A DNA stretch of 64,000 nt, from NCBI RefSeq assembly GCF_004681125.1, contig NZ_SIHO01000002.1:558001-622000 (forward strand), in the 5' to 3' direction. The DNA comes from Glacieibacterium arshaanense (GTDB lineage: Bacteria; Pseudomonadota; Alphaproteobacteria; Sphingomonadales; Sphingomonadaceae). Made by a program: the position numbers and the translations under genes. The notes under the pieces were generated by a model. It had not been told where the DNA came from. It saw only the letters and a list, made by a program, of their open reading frames with translations, and did no database searches. Each line of letters begins with the position of its first letter. Within the stretch, counting starts at the first letter, position 1. Shown piece by piece: positions 1-8,533 of this stretch.

Positions 1-38
1 CAATGCGTTTGCGGGACGACAAGCGCAAAGCGGATTAA
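1..38 (+). CDS. Possible 3' end of an upstream gene
   Basis: One plus-strand frame reads MRLRDDKRKAD and then TAA at 36-38. A basic, charged tail of this kind is common at protein C-termini, and a gene ending here would be convergent with nadK, as at most other copies of the repeat at 53-150. Only a dozen codons are visible, so the product cannot be named and the frame could be chance. Confidence 0.3.
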   Translation, partial: MRLRDDKRKAD

Positions 39-52
39 ATCTGCATGAAGCT

Positions 53-150
53 GAAGAGCCTCCGGCGGGCAGGGCCTCAGGCCCTGCACCCGATTGTCTG
101 GCGCTCTTCAAATGGGTGCAGGCCTCAGGCCTGCCCGCCGGAGGCTCTTC
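53..150. repeat. REPIN-like palindromic repeat, copy A
   Basis: The outer arms at 53-72 and 131-150 are exact 20-base reverse complements, built around CTCCGGCGGGCAG and its complement. Inside each arm sits a second hairpin: GCAGGGCC-TCA-GGCCCTGC on the left and GCAGGCC-TCA-GGCCTGC on the right. The repeat ends 6 bases before the nadK stop. Related copies are at 8079, 10599, 55588 and 60276. A bidirectional terminator or a REPIN-type mobile repeat both fit. Confidence 0.85.
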
Positions 151-156
151 CCAGCC

Positions 157-936
157 TCAGCTCAAAAACTGCTCGAGCGAAATCCGGTCATCGAGCGCAT
201 ATTCGGGGTCGAACAGCAGTTCGAGCGACACCGATTTGTCGGTGGTGATGCGGACATGTGCGACATCGCGGACTTCGAGCTGGTCGGCAACCGCGCTGAC
301 CGGGCGCTTGTCGGCTTCGAGCACGCGGAATTCGACCACCGAGGCGTCGGGGATCAACGCGCCGCGCCAGCGCCGCGGCCGGAACGGGCTGATCGGGGTG
401 AGTGCCAGCAGGTCGCTCGACAGCGGCAGGATCGGGCCGTTGGCCGACAGGTTGTAGGCGGTCGAGCCGGCGGGCGTTGCCACCATGACGCCGTCGCACG
501 CCAGTTCCGCCATGCGGACGCGGCCGTCGATGCTGATTTCGACCTTGGCGACCTGGCGGGTTTCGCGCAGCAGTGACACTTCGTTGATCGCCGGCGACGC
601 AACGGTGACGCCAGCGACGGTGGTTGCCGTCATCGCCAGCGGGTGCAGCGTAAAGCCCTTGGCCTTGCGCAGCCGCCCGTGCAGGTCGATGGCGCTGAAT
701 TCGTTCATCATGAAGCCAATGGTGCCGAGGTTCATCCCGAACACCGGGCGCGGCCGGCGCTCATGCAGCGCGGCGTGCAGCGTTTGCAGCATGAAGCCGT
801 CGCCGCCGAGCGCTACGACGATCTCGGCATCGTCAATCGGCACCCAGTCGTACAGCGTGCGCAGTTCCTCGGCCGCGGCTTCGGCCTGCGGCGTCGGCGA
901 TACCAGCAGCGCGAGACGGTCGGACTTATAGCTCAT
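157..936 (-). CDS. nadK: NAD kinase
   Basis: Phosphorylates NAD to NADP in the cytosol. The 259-residue protein carries the family signatures: GGDG at residues 44-47, the NE pair at 119-120, and the DG...TPAGSTAY block at 149-162 that binds NAD and closes the active site. Length is near the usual size for a bacterial short-form NAD kinase. The start is the ATG whose first bases overlap the moaA stop (ATGA), so the two genes are probably co-transcribed and translationally coupled. The gene ends just before repeat copy A, which may terminate the transcript. Confidence 0.95.
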   Translation of the reverse strand: MSYKSDRLALLVSPTPQAEAAAEELRTLYDWVPIDDAEIVVALGGDGFMLQTLHAALHERRPRPVFGMNLGTIGFMMNEFSAIDLHGRLRKAKGFTLHPLAMTATTVAGVTVASPAINEVSLLRETRQVAKVEISIDGRVRMAELACDGVMVATPAGSTAYNLSANGPILPLSSDLLALTPISPFRPRRWRGALIPDASVVEFRVLEADKRPVSAVADQLEVRDVAHVRITTDKSVSLELLFDPEYALDDRISLEQFLS

Positions 937-1976
937 CCGCCGGTGACACTCATGTGGCGCTTGACCGCCGGCGCGCGCGCGGTGCGGTCGATGATGAAGT
1001 CGTGACCCTTGGGCTTGCGCGCGATGGCCTCATTGAGCGCGACGTCGAGCGCAGCATCGTCAGGGCTGGCGCGCAGCACGGCGCGCAGATCGGCGGCATC
1101 GTCCTGGCCGAGGCACATGAACAGCGTGCCGGTCGCGGTCAGTCGCACCCGGTTGCAGCTTTCGCAGAAATTGTGCGTCAGCGGCGTGATGAACCCCAGC
1201 CGCTGGCCGGTTTCGGCGACGCGCACGTAGCGCGCCGGGCCGCCGGTCGAATCGGGTAGGTCGACGAGCGTGCGCGTGCGTTCGAGTTCGGCGCGCACGG
1301 CCTTCAAGGGCAGATACTGCTCGTTGCGGTCGCCGTCGATCTCGCCGAGCGGCATCGTTTCAATCAGCACGAGGTCGTGACCCTGCGCCGCGGTCCAGTC
1401 CAGCATCGCGCCGAATTCGTCATCATTGACGCCGTTGAGCGCCACCATGTTGATCTTGACGTGCAGCCCGGCGGCCTTGGCGGCAGCGATGCCTTCGAGG
1501 ACTTGCGGTAGCCGCCCCCACCGCGTGATTTGCGCGAACCGGTCGGGGTCTAGCGTATCGAGGCTGACGTTGATCCGCCGCATCCCGGCATCGAACAGCG
1601 GCTGCGCATATTTCGCCAACTGCGAGCCGTTAGTGGTCAGCGTGATTTCTTCTAGGCCATGGCCGATATGGCGCGCCAGTTGCTGCACGAGCTCGACGAT
1701 GCCGCGCCGGACCAGCGGCTCGCCCCCGGTCAGCCGCAGCTTGGTGGTGCCGCGCCGGATGAAGGCGCTCGCCAGCCGGTCGATCTCCTCGAAGCTCAAC
1801 ACATCGGCCTTGGGCAGGAACGTCATGTTTTCGGACATGCAATAGACGCAGCGGAAGTCACAGCGGTCGGTCACCGAAATCCGCAGATAGCGGATGGCTC
1901 GGCCGTACGGATCGACGAGCGGGGCCGTCGATGGCCGCGGCGCGACCGGCGTGCGTGTTACGGTGACCGTTTCCAT
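933..1976 (-). CDS. moaA: GTP 3',8-cyclase, molybdenum cofactor step 1
   Basis: Radical-SAM enzyme that makes the first ring-rearranged intermediate of molybdopterin from GTP. With the ATG at 1976 it has 347 residues. The SAM-cluster cysteines are C39, C43 and C46. A second cluster is indicated by the C-terminal [13 protein letters not shown]...C segment, and the chain ends in the conserved Gly-Gly. The open frame continues far upstream, but that part is low-quality sequence antisense to the next gene, so I start at the METVTVT methionine. It overlaps nadK by 4 bases. No other moa genes are nearby. Confidence 0.95.
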   Translation of the reverse strand: METVTVTRTPVAPRPSTAPLVDPYGRAIRYLRISVTDRCDFRCVYCMSENMTFLPKADVLSFEEIDRLASAFIRRGTTKLRLTGGEPLVRRGIVELVQQLARHIGHGLEEITLTTNGSQLAKYAQPLFDAGMRRINVSLDTLDPDRFAQITRWGRLPQVLEGIAAAKAAGLHVKINMVALNGVNDDEFGAMLDWTAAQGHDLVLIETMPLGEIDGDRNEQYLPLKAVRAELERTRTLVDLPDSTGGPARYVRVAETGQRLGFITPLTHNFCESCNRVRLTATGTLFMCLGQDDAADLRAVLRASPDDAALDVALNEAIARKPKGHDFIIDRTARAPAVKRHMSVTGG

Positions 1977-2103
1977 GGTGCCAAATTGGCCGCTGGCGCG
2001 TGCGAAGTCCACCCCTGCGCGCTTGTGGCAACTTGTGGAACGTCTCGAACGCGCGCTTTTGTCGAAAGTTGCTGGCCGTATGCAGGCAGTCGCGCTACGA
2101 TTA

Positions 2104-3930
2104 ATGGCGCAAAATGATTGGCCACCGATGCTCAAGGCGAACAATCCCGCGATCCTGATCTTTTCGCCGCGATACGCGCGCGAGCTTGAAGCGGTGACGG
2201 TGGAGGCCGGGCTCGATGCAGCGGTCGTGCGCACGCTCGAACAGGCGCTTGCCGGATTCGCCACCCCCGAAACGCGGAGCATCATCGTCGATGCGCGCGG
2301 CGCCTTTGTCGCCGGGCTCGGCGCAGCGCGCGAACTGGCGTTGCAGGTCGAAGCGCGGCGCGGCGCGTTGCTGGTCCTGCTGTCGAAGAACGATGCCGAG
2401 GCCGAATCGACGGTCGGGCGTGCCGGGGCGACGCATGTGCTGACCAGCCCGTTTTCTAATTCACAGCTGGTGTCGGCTATCGGTTTCAGCCAGCTGCATG
2501 TCGAACGGCTCGACAATGTCGCCAGCGGCCGCAGCGTCGACAGCGATGCCTCGCGACGCGATCCGCTGACCGGGCTGGCGTCGGCGGCGCATGTCCGCGG
2601 CTGGCTCGAACTCATCCTCGCAGCGCCGTCGGATTATGACCCGCGTGCAATCCTGTTGATCGTCGCCATCGGGCGCTTCGGCCAGCTCAACGCCGCCTAT
2701 GGCCGCAATGTTGCCGATGCGGTGCTCAAGGACGTCGCCGCGCGGTTGCAGGCGGTGGTGTCGGCATCGGCGGCGCTGGAGACCGTCGAACCCCGCATGG
2801 TCGCGCGGCTTGCCGGCGCCGAATTTGCGCTCGTTCTGCCCGGGCCAGTGCGCCTATCGGACGCGACGCAGCTGGCAGAACAGGTCAATGCGGTGTTCGA
2901 AGACGACTTTATTGTAGGCGACAACCGCATCCATCTCGGCTGTCGCATCGGTATTGCGGTTGCCGATTCGGTGGCGAAACCGGCGGACAGTCACGAAGTG
3001 GTCAGTGCGGAGGCCACCGAGGTGCTGTTTCGCCAGGCCAGCGCCGCGCTGTTGCAGGCGCGCGCCCGCGAGCCCGGCAGCATCGAGGTGTTCCAGTCGG
3101 CGCCGGGCGCCGAGCGCATCCTGCGTATGGCCGGGCTCGAGACCGACCTGCGCACCGCGCTCGTCACCAACCAACTTGAGATGGTGTTCCAGCCGCAAGT
3201 CGAAATCAGTTCCGGGCGTATCGTCGGTGCCGAGGCGCTGGTACGCTGGCAGCATCCGGTGCTTGGGCAACTGTCGGCCGAAACGCTGCTCGAGGTCGCC
3301 GAAAGCGCCGAGGTCGCGGTGCTGCTCGGTGACCGAATTCGGGAACTGGCGCTGTCGGTAGCGGTCGCATCAAATCCCGACCTGCACGACCTGCGCATGT
3401 CGATCAACGCCACTGCCGCCGATCTCGCCGCCGAAGGTTTTGTCGAGGCGATGGTCGGCGCGCTGGTGCAAACCGGCTTTCCGCCGGACCAGTTGATGAT
3501 CGAAGTTACCGAAGGCGACCTGATCGCCAACCTCGATGTCGCCGCAGCGACGTTGCAACGGCTGCGCGCGCACGGCATCCGCATCGCGCTCGACGACTTC
3601 GGCACCGGCTATTCGAGCCTAGCCTATCTGCGCGCGCTTCCGCTCGATTTCGTCAAGATCGACAAGCGCCTGGTGGCCGACTTCGGCGGCGACAGCCGCG
3701 ACCGCATCGTCGTCCAGTCGATCATCGAAATGGCGCACGGGCTGGGCATGTGCGTGATGGCCGAAGGCGTCGAAAACGCCACCCAGCTCGAAATGGCTGC
3801 CGCTGCCGGCTGCGACTGGTACCAGGGTTTCCATTGCGCCCCGGCGATGTCGGCCGAGGCACTGGCGGTGTTCGTCAAATCATGGAATGCCGACGCTGCC
3901 GAACAGCCGGCGCCGCGCATCGCAAGTTGA
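2104..3930 (+). CDS. Cyclic-di-GMP phosphodiesterase with degenerate GGDEF and intact EAL domains
   Basis: The 608-residue protein likely hydrolyses cyclic-di-GMP. The first 120 residues resemble a receiver-type fold without a clear phospho-acceptor. The GGDEF domain begins with DPLTGLAS, but its signature is AGAEF (237-241), so cyclase activity is unlikely; this domain may be regulatory. The EAL domain keeps E377-A-L, the EVTE motif, [10 protein letters not shown] (from 497) and AEGVEN, as expected for an active phosphodiesterase. No membrane segment is seen. ATG codons at 2104 and 2128 are both possible starts and neither has a clear ribosome site; the longer open frame from 1894 overlaps moaA and is rejected. 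Confidence 0.9.
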   Translation: MAQNDWPPMLKANNPAILIFSPRYARELEAVTVEAGLDAAVVRTLEQALAGFATPETRSIIVDARGAFVAGLGAARELALQVEARRGALLVLLSKNDAEAESTVGRAGATHVLTSPFSNSQLVSAIGFSQLHVERLDNVASGRSVDSDASRRDPLTGLASAAHVRGWLELILAAPSDYDPRAILLIVAIGRFGQLNAAYGRNVADAVLKDVAARLQAVVSASAALETVEPRMVARLAGAEFALVLPGPVRLSDATQLAEQVNAVFEDDFIVGDNRIHLGCRIGIAVADSVAKPADSHEVVSAEATEVLFRQASAALLQARAREPGSIEVFQSAPGAERILRMAGLETDLRTALVTNQLEMVFQPQVEISSGRIVGAEALVRWQHPVLGQLSAETLLEVAESAEVAVLLGDRIRELALSVAVASNPDLHDLRMSINATAADLAAEGFVEAMVGALVQTGFPPDQLMIEVTEGDLIANLDVAAATLQRLRAHGIRIALDDFGTGYSSLAYLRALPLDFVKIDKRLVADFGGDSRDRIVVQSIIEMAHGLGMCVMAEGVENATQLEMAAAAGCDWYQGFHCAPAMSAEALAVFVKSWNADAAEQPAPRIAS

Positions 3931-3944
3931 GGGAGGAATTGGCC

Positions 3945-4592
3945 ATGACGCCAGCAAGTGCAGTGACAACAGTCGACATGGTGTCCGATTTCATCTGCCC
4001 GTGGTGCTATATCGGCATGCGCAATCTCGATGCGGCGCTGACCGCCGGCCAGCCCGTCGCTTGGCGCTGGCACCCGTATTTCCTCAACCCCGGGCTGCCC
4101 AAGGGCGCCGACCGCAACGCCTATATGATCGCCAAGTTCGGCAGCGTCGAACGCGCCCGTGAGCTCGGCAAGAATGTCGAAGCCGCCGCCGCCGACGCCG
4201 GGCTGGCGCTCGACCTGTCAAAGGTAAAGCATCTGCCCAATACCGCCGACGCGCACCGGCTGATGCGCTGGGCAGCGGGTGCCGGCGTCGCTGACGCAGT
4301 GGCACGCGCACTGTTCGTGGCGCATTTCGAAGCGGGCGCTGATATCTCCGACGCCGATGTGTTGGTGAAGATCGCCGAGGGTGCGGGCATGGACGGCGCG
4401 TTGGTCCGCGACTTGCTGGCCGGTGACGCCGACCGGACGCTTATCGAGGATCAGGCCGAGCGCGCGCGCGATTCGGGCATCACCGGCGTTCCCAGCTTCG
4501 TTTTGAACGGAAAACTGCTGGTCGTGGGGGCACAGCCGCCGGCGGCGTTGGCTTCGGCGCTGGAGCAGTCGGCGCAGTTGGCTTCACAGTAG
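3945..4592 (+). CDS. DsbA-family (FrnE-like) thiol oxidoreductase
   Basis: A 215-residue thioredoxin-fold protein with the redox motif C18-P-W-C21 close to the N-terminus, a long helical insertion, and a cis-proline segment TGVPSFVLNGK near the C-terminus. There is no signal peptide, so it is a cytosolic FrnE/2-hydroxychromene-isomerase-like member, not the periplasmic DsbA. The start at 3945 follows a strong GGGAGG ribosome site 14 bases after the preceding stop, so it may share a transcript with the EAL gene. Its last 113 bases overlap the 3' end of mfd on the other strand. Confidence 0.88.
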   Translation: MTPASAVTTVDMVSDFICPWCYIGMRNLDAALTAGQPVAWRWHPYFLNPGLPKGADRNAYMIAKFGSVERARELGKNVEAAAADAGLALDLSKVKHLPNTADAHRLMRWAAGAGVADAVARALFVAHFEAGADISDADVLVKIAEGAGMDGALVRDLLAGDADRTLIEDQAERARDSGITGVPSFVLNGKLLVVGAQPPAALASALEQSAQLASQ

Positions 4593-7500
4593 GCTTGACT
4601 GTCGCGCCTTCGGCAATCCGCGCCAGCGACTTCGATAGCGCCAGCGCACCCTTGAGCCGTGCCTCGGTGCCGCCCCATTCGCCGCCGACGAACAGTTTCT
4701 GGTCGGGGCGGAACTTGGCGCGTTCGCCCAGCCGCGCGACATAGTCGAGCAAGCTCGCAGTATTGCGGAAGCTGTTGTTCTGGAACGTCACCACCGCGCC
4801 CTTCGCGCCGGCATCGACTTTGGCGATGTTGGCGCGCGTGCAATATTGCTTGATTTCGAGCACGGCGAGCAGGTTGGCGACTTCTTCGGGCAACGTCCCG
4901 AAGCGGTCGATCATCTCGGCAGCAAAGCCGTCGATCGCGGCGCGGTCGGGGAGTTCATTGAGGCGGCGATAGAGCGCCATCCGCAGGTTGAGATCGGGGA
5001 CATAGTCCTCCGGAATCAGGATCGGCGCATCGACGGTGATCTGCGGCGAGAATGCCTCGTCGGGCGCACGCAAGCCGGCACCGGTGGCACGCGCCGCCAG
5101 GATCGCGTCCTCAAGCATCGACTGGTACAGTTCGAAGCCGATTTCGCGGATATGCCCAGATTGCTCGTCGCCGAGCAGATTGCCGGCGCCGCGTATGTCG
5201 AGGTCGTGGCTGGCGAGCTGGAAGCCGGCACCGAGCGAATCGAGGCTCGACAGCACGTGCAGCCGCTTCTCGGCGGTCTCGGTCATCACGCTGTCGGCGG
5301 GCGTCGTCATATAGGCATAGGCGCGGACCTTGGCGCGCCCGACGCGGCCTCTGAGTTGGTAGAGTTGAGCAAGGCCGAAGCGGTCGGCGCGGTGGATGAT
5401 CAGCGTGTTGGCGCTGGGGATATCGAGCCCGCTTTCGATGATGGTGGTCGACAGCAGCACGTCATACTTGCGGTCGTAGAACGCGCTCATACGCTCCTCG
5501 ACTTCGGTCGGTGCCATCTGGCCGTGCGCCGTCACATATTTAACTTCGGGGACATTCTCGCGCAGGAATTCCTCGATATCGGGCAGGTCGGCGATGCGCG
5601 GTGTCACGAAGAAGCTTTGTCCGCCGCGGTAATGTTCGCGCAGCAGCGCCTCGCGCAGCACGACCTCGTCCCACGGCATCACATAGGTCCGCACCGCGAG
5701 CCGGTCGACTGGCGGCGTCGCGATGATCGACAGTTCGCGCAGGCCCGTCAGCGCCATCTGCAGCGTTCGCGGGATCGGCGTCGCGGTCAAGGTCAGCACA
5801 TGCACGTCGGTCTTGAGGTTCTTCAGCCGCTCCTTGTGGACGACGCCGAAGCGCTGCTCCTCGTCGACGATGACCAGCCCGAGGCGTTTGAATTCGACCG
5901 ACTTCGCCAGCAGCGCGTGCGTGCCGACGACGATATCGATGGTGCCGTCCGCGAGGCCCTCACGCGCCGCCTTGGCGTCGGCGGCGGTGACCAGGCGCGA
6001 CAGCTGGCGCACCTCGATCGGCAAGCCAGCGAAGCGCTCGCGGAAGTTGGCGAAATGCTGGCGTGCCAGCAGCGTCGTCGGGCAGATGACGGCTACCTGA
6101 TGGCCCTCGATGGCGGCGGCATAGGCGGCGCGCAACGCCACCTCGGTCTTGCCGAAGCCGACATCGCCGCAGACCAGCCGGTCCATCGGCTTGCCCGATG
6201 ACAGGTCGCCCAGCACATCGTCGATGGCGCGCTGCTGGTCATCGGTTTCGGCATAAGGGAAGCGGTCGACGAAGGCCGCCAGCCCGTGCGCGTCGGGGCT
6301 GATGATGTCGGCTTCGCGCAGCGCGCGCTCGGCGGCGATCTTGAGCAAATCGCCGGCGATTTCGCGGATGCGGTCCTTCATCCGCGCCTTGCGGTTGGCC
6401 CAGGCGACGCCGCCGAGCTTGTCGAGCCCGACGCCGTCGCTGTCCGAGCCGTAGCGCGACAGCACGTCGATGTTTTCGACCGGCACGTAGAGCTTGTCGC
6501 CGCCGTCATAGGTCAGCCAGACGCAGTCGTGCGGCGCGCGCCCGACCGAAATTGCCACCAGCCCCTCGTAGCGCCCGATGCCGTGGTCGGCATGCACCAG
6601 CAGATCGCCCGGCGTCAGCATCGACAGCTCGGCCAGGAAGGCATCGGCCTTGCGCGCCGAGCGCCGTCGCCGCACCAGCCGGTCGCCGAGCATGTCCTGC
6701 TCGGTCAGCACCGCGAGGTCGGGTGTGCTGAAGCCGTGGTCGAGCGCAATGACGGTCAGCGCGACCTGGCCCGCCGTTGAGGCCGCCAGCGCCTCCTGCC
6801 AGCTGTCGACCAGCACGGTGTTGGTGACGCCATGGTCGCCAAGCAGCCCGTGCAGACGCTCGCGCGAGCCGGCCGAATAGCTGGCAAGCACGACACGCAT
6901 TTTCTCGACATGCAGCGTCGCGACGTGATGGTGCACGGCTTCGTAGATATTGGCCTGCGCGGCGCGTTCGGGGGCGAAATCGCGTGCCGAACGCACGCCG
7001 CAATCGATAGTGTCGCGGGTGCCTTCGGGGACGCTGTAGGGCGAGGTCAGATGGACGTGGCGCGCGCTGCACAGCACCTTCCACTCCTCGGGATCGAGGT
7101 AGAGCGCGTGCGGCGGCAGCGGTCGGTAACTGCCCTTTTTGGCGGTCAGCGCGGTGGTGCGGTTGTCGTGATAGTCGGCAATCGCCTCGAAGCGCGCTTC
7201 GATCGCAGCCTCGGCGCCGGCTTCGCGGATGATCGTGCAATCGGGCGTCAGATAGTCGAACAGCGTGCCGAGCTTCGCTTCGAACAGCGGCAGCCAATGT
7301 TCCATCCCCGCCAGTCGTCGCCCGTCGCTGATGGCGCTGTAGAGTGGGTCGCCGGTCGCGGTGGCGCCGAAGCGTTCGAGATAGGCGCCGCGGAAGTTGC
7401 GGATGCTGTTTTCGCTGAGCAGCACCTCGCCGACCGGCAGCAGGTTGAACCCCGTCGAGGCGCCGATCGTGCGCTGCGTCGCCGGGTCGAAATAGCGCAT

Positions 7501-8073
7501 CGTCTCGATTTCATCGCCGAAGAAATCAAGCCGCAGCGCATGCTCCTCGCCCGCCGGAAACAAGTCGAGCAACCCGCCGCGAATCGCGAATTCACCGGCA
7601 TCGACCACGGTGTCGGTGCGGACAAAGCCGTTCGCGGTCAGCGTCGCCGCCAGCCGGTCACGGTCGATGCGCATCCCGGGCTTCAACGCCGCGCTCAGCC
7701 CCGCCATGCGGTCGCGCGGCAGGATCCGCTGCAACACCGCATTGACCGTGGTGACCAGCAGTTCGGCGCCCTCGTTGGGTTGAACCAATGCCGCCAGCGT
7801 CGCCATGCGGTCCGCCGAAACGCGCATCGACGGCGAGGCACGGTCATACGGCAAACAGTCCCACGCCGGGAAATAGCGCGTCGCCAGCTCGGGCGCGAAA
7901 TAATGCGCCGCGTCGAGCACGCTGCGCGCCGAGGCTTCGTCGGCGGCGATGAACACCGCGCGCCCCTTCGACGCCCGCGCAACATCGGCCATCAGCCACG
8001 GCAAATAGCCCGAGGCGCAGCCGGCCAAGGTCAGCGGGCGCCGCGCGGTGACGAAGTTGCGCAGGTCGATCAT
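4480..8073 (-). CDS. mfd: Transcription-repair coupling factor
   Basis: The 1197-residue DNA translocase dislodges RNA polymerase stalled at lesions and recruits UvrA. In order: a UvrB-like N-terminal module, an RNA-polymerase-interacting segment around HADHGIGRYEG, then the RecG-like motor with Walker A GDVGFGKT (636-643), the DEEQRFG box and TATPIPRTL. The last 35 or so residues are a low-complexity Lys/Pro/Thr/Ala tail followed by basic residues. That tail is encoded by the part overlapping the oppositely oriented DsbA-family gene. It lies downstream of sdhE on the same strand with repeat copy B between them. Confidence 0.97.
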   Translation of the reverse strand: MIDLRNFVTARRPLTLAGCASGYLPWLMADVARASKGRAVFIAADEASARSVLDAAHYFAPELATRYFPAWDCLPYDRASPSMRVSADRMATLAALVQPNEGAELLVTTVNAVLQRILPRDRMAGLSAALKPGMRIDRDRLAATLTANGFVRTDTVVDAGEFAIRGGLLDLFPAGEEHALRLDFFGDEIETMRYFDPATQRTIGASTGFNLLPVGEVLLSENSIRNFRGAYLERFGATATGDPLYSAISDGRRLAGMEHWLPLFEAKLGTLFDYLTPDCTIIREAGAEAAIEARFEAIADYHDNRTTALTAKKGSYRPLPPHALYLDPEEWKVLCSARHVHLTSPYSVPEGTRDTIDCGVRSARDFAPERAAQANIYEAVHHHVATLHVEKMRVVLASYSAGSRERLHGLLGDHGVTNTVLVDSWQEALAASTAGQVALTVIALDHGFSTPDLAVLTEQDMLGDRLVRRRRSARKADAFLAELSMLTPGDLLVHADHGIGRYEGLVAISVGRAPHDCVWLTYDGGDKLYVPVENIDVLSRYGSDSDGVGLDKLGGVAWANRKARMKDRIREIAGDLLKIAAERALREADIISPDAHGLAAFVDRFPYAETDDQQRAIDDVLGDLSSGKPMDRLVCGDVGFGKTEVALRAAYAAAIEGHQVAVICPTTLLARQHFANFRERFAGLPIEVRQLSRLVTAADAKAAREGLADGTIDIVVGTHALLAKSVEFKRLGLVIVDEEQRFGVVHKERLKNLKTDVHVLTLTATPIPRTLQMALTGLRELSIIATPPVDRLAVRTYVMPWDEVVLREALLREHYRGGQSFFVTPRIADLPDIEEFLRENVPEVKYVTAHGQMAPTEVEERMSAFYDRKYDVLLSTTIIESGLDIPSANTLIIHRADRFGLAQLYQLRGRVGRAKVRAYAYMTTPADSVMTETAEKRLHVLSSLDSLGAGFQLASHDLDIRGAGNLLGDEQSGHIREIGFELYQSMLEDAILAARATGAGLRAPDEAFSPQITVDAPILIPEDYVPDLNLRMALYRRLNELPDRAAIDGFAAEMIDRFGTLPEEVANLLAVLEIKQYCTRANIAKVDAGAKGAVVTFQNNSFRNTASLLDYVARLGERAKFRPDQKLFVGGEWGGTEARLKGALALSKSLARIAEGATVKPTVKPTAPTAPAPKPTPPAAVPPRPAVFRSKRSWERR

Positions 8074-8078
8074 CGGCT

Positions 8079-8178
8079 AAGAGCCTCCGGCGGGCAGAGC
8101 CTCGGGCCCTGCACCCATATGAATTGACAGCCCCAAATATGGGTGCAGGGGCAACCCCCTGCCCGCCGGAGGCCCTTC
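8079..8178. repeat. REPIN-like palindromic repeat, copy B
   Basis: Outer arms 8079-8097 and 8159-8177 pair with one mismatch. The side hairpins are GCAGAGCCTCGGGCCCTGC on the left and GCAGGGG-CAA-CCCCCTGC on the right. Unlike the other copies it lies between two genes of the same direction: it begins 6 bases upstream of the mfd ATG and ends 2 bases from the sdhE stop. It could therefore attenuate mfd or process an sdhE-mfd transcript. Confidence 0.85.
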
Positions 8179-8179
8179 A

Positions 8180-8479
8180 TCATCGCATCGTCCGTGAAAT
8201 CGTATCGAGCCGCTGCAGCTTTTCCATCCACGGGCTTTCAAACCGCGCCGGCACCACCTGCGTGCCGATCGCCCAGGCCATGACATCGACGTCCTGTTCC
8301 TCGAGCAGCGCTTCGAACCAGTCGAGCGCGGCGGCGTCCCATTCTGGGAGGTAAGCGTTGGCGAAGCCGCCGATCATCAGGTCGGCTTCACGGGTGCCGC
8401 GGTGCCAGGCGCGGAATGCGGCGCGGCGCTTGCGGAAGTCGAGTGATTTGGGTTCGGTCACGCAGCGCTCCAACGCCAA
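8180..8479 (-). CDS. sdhE: FAD assembly factor SdhE (succinate dehydrogenase assembly factor 2)
   Basis: A small cytosolic protein of 99 residues that assists covalent flavinylation of succinate dehydrogenase. The family signature RGTREADLMIGGFA, which contains the RGxxE core, is present near residue 27, followed by the acidic helical part with LLEEQDVDVMAWA. Length matches the family. It is divergent from recG (54 bases between the starts) and upstream of mfd on the same strand. Confidence 0.92.
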   Translation of the reverse strand: MALERCVTEPKSLDFRKRRAAFRAWHRGTREADLMIGGFANAYLPEWDAAALDWFEALLEEQDVDVMAWAIGTQVVPARFESPWMEKLQRLDTISRTMR

Positions 8480-8533
8480 TTAGCGCCGCACCGGTTTATC
8501 CGGCGGGCGCGTTCAGCTAGGCTCCCCTTTACC

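Noticed and set aside
45-248. Small open frames running through the REPIN-like copies (such as the ones at 45 and 8124)
   Set aside because: They arise because the repeat is open in several frames and always yield the same LRRAG/RPAP-like peptide; only the kinase frame is continuous with a real gene.
933-2615. A 560-residue version of MoaA
   Set aside because: The first 213 or so residues are Ser/Arg/Ala-rich and antisense to the EAL gene; the family begins at the ATG at 1976.
4846-6201. Long plus-strand open frames opposite mfd, including the one at 6832-8127
   Set aside because: These are antisense shadows caused by high GC and third-position bias. They have no ribosome sites or recognisable motifs, while Mfd motifs are intact on the other strand.
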